A program made the position numbers and the translations under genes. The notes under the pieces are model-generated. The model had not been told where the DNA came from, made no database searches, and saw only the letters and a program-made list of their open reading frames with translations. A stretch of DNA of 64,000 nucleotides from positions 1,302,001 through 1,366,000 of the forward strand of contig CBDEGI010000004.1 in the NCBI GenBank assembly GCA_965237575.1, read 5' to 3'. Of this stretch, positions 60,976 through 64,000 are shown in pieces (position 1 is the first letter of the stretch; each line of letters opens with the position of its first letter). The DNA comes from JAKZVK01 sp965237575 (GTDB taxonomy: Bacteria > Acidobacteriota > Terriglobia > Bryobacterales > UBA6623).

Positions 60976-63342
60976 TCACGAGCGCACTCGCGTGAACAGG
61001 TACGCCCCACTCAATCCGAAAATGATGCTCGGCGACCAGGCGGCGATCATCGGGGTCAACTGGCTTTGTCCGCCGAGCTTCTCGAAGAAGGCGCTCAACG
61101 AATAGTAAGCGACCGCGAGACCGAGACACATCACAACGCCGGTGAAGCCGCCGCGATGCCCGGCGAGCATCGAGAACGGCGCGGCAAGCACGGCCATCAC
61201 AAAGGCAAACAGCGGAAAGGCCAACTTCTTGTGCAACTGCACCTGGAACTTGACGGTGTCGAAACCCGCTTGCGTCAGATCGCGGATGTACGCGGACAAC
61301 TCCTGCCAGTTCATCTGCTCGTACTTCTTGGCTTCTTTGAAGAAGTGGCTGGGGGTCTCCTCGATGTCCGGGAAGGGACGCGCGTCGAAGGGCTCAAACG
61401 CGGTGATACGGTCGCCTTCAATCAGGCGCACCCAGCCGTTCTCGAAGATCCAGGCTTGCTGTTCCTCGTCCCAACGCGCCTGCTTGGCGGCGATGTGGCG
61501 GCGCAGGCGGAAGTCTGCGGGGTCGAGGTCGTAGACGTTCACGCCGGCGAGCAGGTTCTGCTCGGAGTCGAAGAAGCTATGGTAGAAAATGCGGTCGCCT
61601 TCTCCGAAGGTCCATTGGCGGTAGGGACGCAGGTAGGTCTGCACGGGACTGCCCTTGATCTCGTCGCGGATGGCGTCCTGGCGGATGTTCGTTTCGGGCA
61701 GATAGTTCTGGTCGAGCCAAAACAGCCCGCCGCTGACGAACAACGAGACCAGCATGATCGGGGCGGCCAACCGGTACAGGCTAATGCCGCACGCTCGGAA
61801 GGCGGTCAGTTCGCGGTGCTTGGCCAGAATGAAGAAGCAGATCAACGTCGCCACCAGAATGGCCAGCGGGGCGGTCTCGTAGATCAGAAACGGCGTCAAG
61901 TAATAGATGTAGGGGATGAACCGCCCCATCTTGTCCCGCGCGAGCATGTCGCCCAGCAGCTCGAAGAAGCTGAACACGAACCAGATCAGAATGAAGGCCG
62001 CCAGGAGCGCCACGAAGTAGTACAGGAAGCTCGTCAGCACGTAGCGATCGACTATGAGGACTCCAGGCGGAGATTCGTTGCCGTTGCTGCGCCAGCGGGC
62101 AAGGCGGGGGCGGCGCGCTCCGTTCGACGGCGCCGGCGGGACTTGGCCTTTGCGCTTGGGCTTGCGCAGCGATGCCAGAGCGCGGAAGGGGCTCAGCAGC
62201 AAGGCTGAGACATCCCTGCGGCCGGGCGTGTCCAATCGGAATAGCAACACCAAGCCGCCCAGCGCGAAAAGGATGTTCCCAGACCATACTGCCGGGACGA
62301 CCGGCAGCATACCGGCGTGGGCGAGAGCGATGCTGCCCAGCCAGATCATCCAGTACAGAAACACCAGCACGACGGTCAGCACCACGCCCACCGATCGGCC
62401 CGGGCGCTGCGACGAAATCGCCAGCGGAATGCCAACCATCGGGAACACCAGGCAGGCAAACGGGAACGCGAAGCGCTGCTGCAACTCGATGGCGGCCTCG
62501 ATGCCGCCTTCTTCGCCCCCCTGTTTCGCCATCAGCTCTTCGGTCGTCATGTGATCGAGCGCGCTCGACTGCGACGGGCTGGACGACTCGATCTCGAGCA
62601 CCTGATTGAGGTCCCCGTATTGGTGGAGTTGATACTTGCTCGGGTCGTAGGATTGCTCGTAGCGCCGCGGCGCCAACAGGTTCAGTTGCACGCGATCCTG
62701 GTCGGGCCTGGGGACGGCGATGGCCTCCTGGGCGAGCGTGACCGCGGGGCCGTCGACTGTCGCGTTGAGTCCGCTGAAGGAGCCGCGCTTCTTGGGGTCG
62801 CGCATGTCGGCCATGAAGACGCCCTTCCAACGCACGATCGGGCCGGGCACGACCTCGCGTACGTAGAGAACGAACTTCGGGAAGCTTTCGATGAAGACAC
62901 GGGGGCGAATCTGCGCGGTCACCTGCGAGATCCTGAGCGTCTCACTGATCCGCCGGGATTCGCGTTGAGCCCAGGGATTGAAAACCAGCGTAGTCGCCGC
63001 GCAGGCCACCGCCCCGAGCGTGGCCCACAACGTGATCGGTAGGATCACGCGGCGTCCGGGAATGCCGGCGGCGCGCATGGCGGTGATCTCGCCGTCAGTC
63101 GAAAGACGTCCCAGCCCCACCAGCACGCCGACGAGCACTCCCATCGGGATGGTGAACTTCAGCGTTCGTGGAACCGTCAGGACGAAGAGGTGAAGCACTT
63201 CGGTGGTCGAGGCGTTGGGCCCGACCAGAAGCTCCATGACCTCTCCGATCGACTGCAGGAAGAGCACGAACGTGAACAGCAGCGTGCCGATCAAGGTGGC
63301 GAGCGCGATTTCGCGAAGGATATAGCGGGATAGGATTCCCAC
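60976..63342 (-). CDS. Fused LptF-LptG lipopolysaccharide export permease
   Basis: The 788-residue protein contains two LptF/LptG permease units in tandem. Unit one starts ILSRYILREIALATLIGTLL and has its membrane helices and periplasmic jellyroll to about residue 370. A basic linker (KPKRKGQVPPAPSNGARRPR) follows, then unit two starts VLIVDRYVLTSFLYYFVALL. In most bacteria LptF and LptG are separate proteins that join LptB2 to move LPS from the inner membrane. GTG 63342 is preferred because LptF normally starts just before the RYxLRE motif; a TTG nine codons upstream is also open. The fusion would fix the pair at 1:1. Confidence 0.9.
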   Translation of the reverse strand: MGILSRYILREIALATLIGTLLFTFVLFLQSIGEVMELLVGPNASTTEVLHLFVLTVPRTLKFTIPMGVLVGVLVGLGRLSTDGEITAMRAAGIPGRRVILPITLWATLGAVACAATTLVFNPWAQRESRRISETLRISQVTAQIRPRVFIESFPKFVLYVREVVPGPIVRWKGVFMADMRDPKKRGSFSGLNATVDGPAVTLAQEAIAVPRPDQDRVQLNLLAPRRYEQSYDPSKYQLHQYGDLNQVLEIESSSPSQSSALDHMTTEELMAKQGGEEGGIEAAIELQQRFAFPFACLVFPMVGIPLAISSQRPGRSVGVVLTVVLVFLYWMIWLGSIALAHAGMLPVVPAVWSGNILFALGGLVLLFRLDTPGRRDVSALLLSPFRALASLRKPKRKGQVPPAPSNGARRPRLARWRSNGNESPPGVLIVDRYVLTSFLYYFVALLAAFILIWFVFSFFELLGDMLARDKMGRFIPYIYYLTPFLIYETAPLAILVATLICFFILAKHRELTAFRACGISLYRLAAPIMLVSLFVSGGLFWLDQNYLPETNIRQDAIRDEIKGSPVQTYLRPYRQWTFGEGDRIFYHSFFDSEQNLLAGVNVYDLDPADFRLRRHIAAKQARWDEEQQAWIFENGWVRLIEGDRITAFEPFDARPFPDIEETPSHFFKEAKKYEQMNWQELSAYIRDLTQAGFDTVKFQVQLHKKLAFPLFAFVMAVLAAPFSMLAGHRGGFTGVVMCLGLAVAYYSLSAFFEKLGGQSQLTPMIAAWSPSIIFGLSGAYLFTRVRS

Positions 63343-63770
63343 GGGCGGGGTCTCGGGATCGCCACACAAACGCCTGTGCGGCTTAGATCGATTCTATCGC
63401 AGCGCCCGGTGGGCCCGCACATTGTCTTGGCTTGGTGGGCCTCGGCTTGGCGGGCCTTGGCTTGGCGTCCCGGTGAGGTCCGACCGGGCCGGGCCGTCAG
63501 AAAACACGGCCCGGCACCCTAGCGCGGGGTGTTTTCATGGTACTTTTATAAGTTACCTCTCTTCTGAGTACGCCGCTGGATCGGATTCGCCGAAGCCCGG
63601 TTTCCGCAGCAGAGGGTATGTCGGCGTCTCACTTCAAGCCAACACAGCGGTGAGAACCATGTTTCTCGATCGAAGGTTTCGTTGAGTTGGCCCTCCGAAC
63701 TGAGCGAAGAGCAGGATCCGCCGCAGACAAGGTGTCAGCGGAGTTGTACCGGAAGGGGTAGGGCACAACC
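63343..63770. other. Intergenic region with a short imperfect tandem repeat
   Basis: The divergent gap between lptFG and the phosphodiesterase gene. It holds an imperfect repeat of CTTGGCTTGG/CGGGCCTTGG (about 63426-63472) and a hairpin CCGGGCCGTCAGAAAACACGG at about 63490. No gene seen; two promoters expected. Confidence 0.4.
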
Positions 63771-64000
63771 GTGAAGAAGGTACTTAATCTCGGCCATCGC
63801 GGTGCGGCGGAAGTGCTCGAGAACACCATTCCGAGTTTCCAGAAGGCCCTCGACCATGGCGCCGACGGTATCGAGCTGGATATCCGCAAGACGGCGGACG
63901 ACCAATTGGTGGTCGTCCATCCGCCGGTAGTCAGGGGCCACGCCGTTCAATCGAGCCGCTACGACCAGATTCGAAAGTTACCCAAAGGCCTTGAAGTCCC
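63771..64000 (+). CDS. Glycerophosphodiester phosphodiesterase, N-terminal part
   Basis: The frame from GTG 63771 runs open to the window end. It reads NLGHRGAAEVLENTIPSFQK, then GADGIELDIRKTADDQLVVV and H, which match the GDPD family: HR in the first strand, the ENT segment, the E-x-D metal pair and the second catalytic histidine. These enzymes cleave glycerophosphodiesters to glycerol-3-phosphate and an alcohol. The residue after the second histidine is proline instead of the usual aspartate. AGGG lies ten bases upstream of the GTG. Confidence 0.8.
   Translation, partial: MKKVLNLGHRGAAEVLENTIPSFQKALDHGADGIELDIRKTADDQLVVVHPPVVRGHAVQSSRYDQIRKLPKGLEV

Noticed and set aside
60928..62208. 426-codon plus-strand open frame opposite lptFG
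   Set aside because: Antisense shadow of the well-supported LptF-LptG fusion.

Overview
The window looks like Acidobacteriota, probably Bryobacterales/Solibacter-like; this is inferred from protein families and no rRNA is present. The pointers are a secreted matrixin ending in a TIGR03437-type (Solibacter) C-terminal domain, a Ser/Thr kinase fused to a TolB/PD40 propeller, a CarboxypepD_reg/TonB-dependent receptor of about 1,100 aa, Tat-exported Gfo/Idh/MocA and DUF362 proteins, a fused LptF-LptG permease, and two copies of the 'STGPRT' hypothetical family common in Acidobacteriota and Planctomycetota. The DNA is GC-rich, gene-dense and full of short palindromic repeats. No tRNA, rRNA, CRISPR array or replication origin was seen.

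Region 1 (1-15.0 kb) lies almost wholly on the minus strand. In transcription order it holds a TonB-dependent receptor (split by a 23-bp tandem duplication), two tandem SelA-fold PLP enzymes with Tat lipoprotein signals, two tandem acetamidase/formamidase paralogues with signal sequences, a secreted PD40-CehA/McbA metallohydrolase, a RidA protein and a Tat-exported DUF362 protein. Together these suggest uptake of a nitrogenous substrate followed by deamination or amide hydrolysis outside the cytoplasm. An IS110 transposase tail and a possible VWFA-like relic lie in the gaps.

Region 2 (15.0-26.0 kb) is accessory. It has YqgE/AlgH, a Gfo/Idh/MocA oxidoreductase, a YheT-like hydrolase and a 196-bp element with terminal inverted repeats. 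It then has an island in which a membrane-anchored NACHT NTPase gene lies between two STGPRT genes and their 5' flanks in inverted orientation. A 270-bp MITE has landed in the NACHT gene. Removing the element and one 9-bp target duplication restores one 1,014-codon reading frame in phase. Two other copies of the MITE sit at 15.2 and 48.8 kb, both with perfect 9-bp target duplications.

Region 3 (26.0-37.3 kb) carries an OFA-type MFS transporter, NIPSNAP, YtxH and DUF948-like envelope proteins, a Gfo/Idh-CpsB pair, a lipoprotein sulfatase, a YkvI-like permease and an M19 dipeptidase. It also has two HigBA-type toxin-antitoxin modules, each with a frameshifted toxin and a palindromic operator; the second is followed closely by an AAC(6')-like acetyltransferase. 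An ORF6N gene here has lost its middle.

Region 4 (37.4-64 kb) is more house-keeping: a repetitive coiled-coil membrane protein, an SSS symporter, AcpH, a zinc-ribbon/DUF4870 protein, the matrixin and its overlapping partner, an aminotransferase, a cytochrome c', ThrRS, an FmdB protein, a lipoprotein sialidase (one-base frameshift in a G5 run), the kinase-propeller protein, a three-gene operon (OPA transporter, LicC-like nucleotidyltransferase, MetE-like protein lacking one zinc cysteine), a threonine dehydratase-like enzyme, LptFG and the start of a glycerophosphodiester phosphodiesterase. The number of one-base frameshifts means real gene decay and assembly indels must be told apart before any broken gene is over-read.
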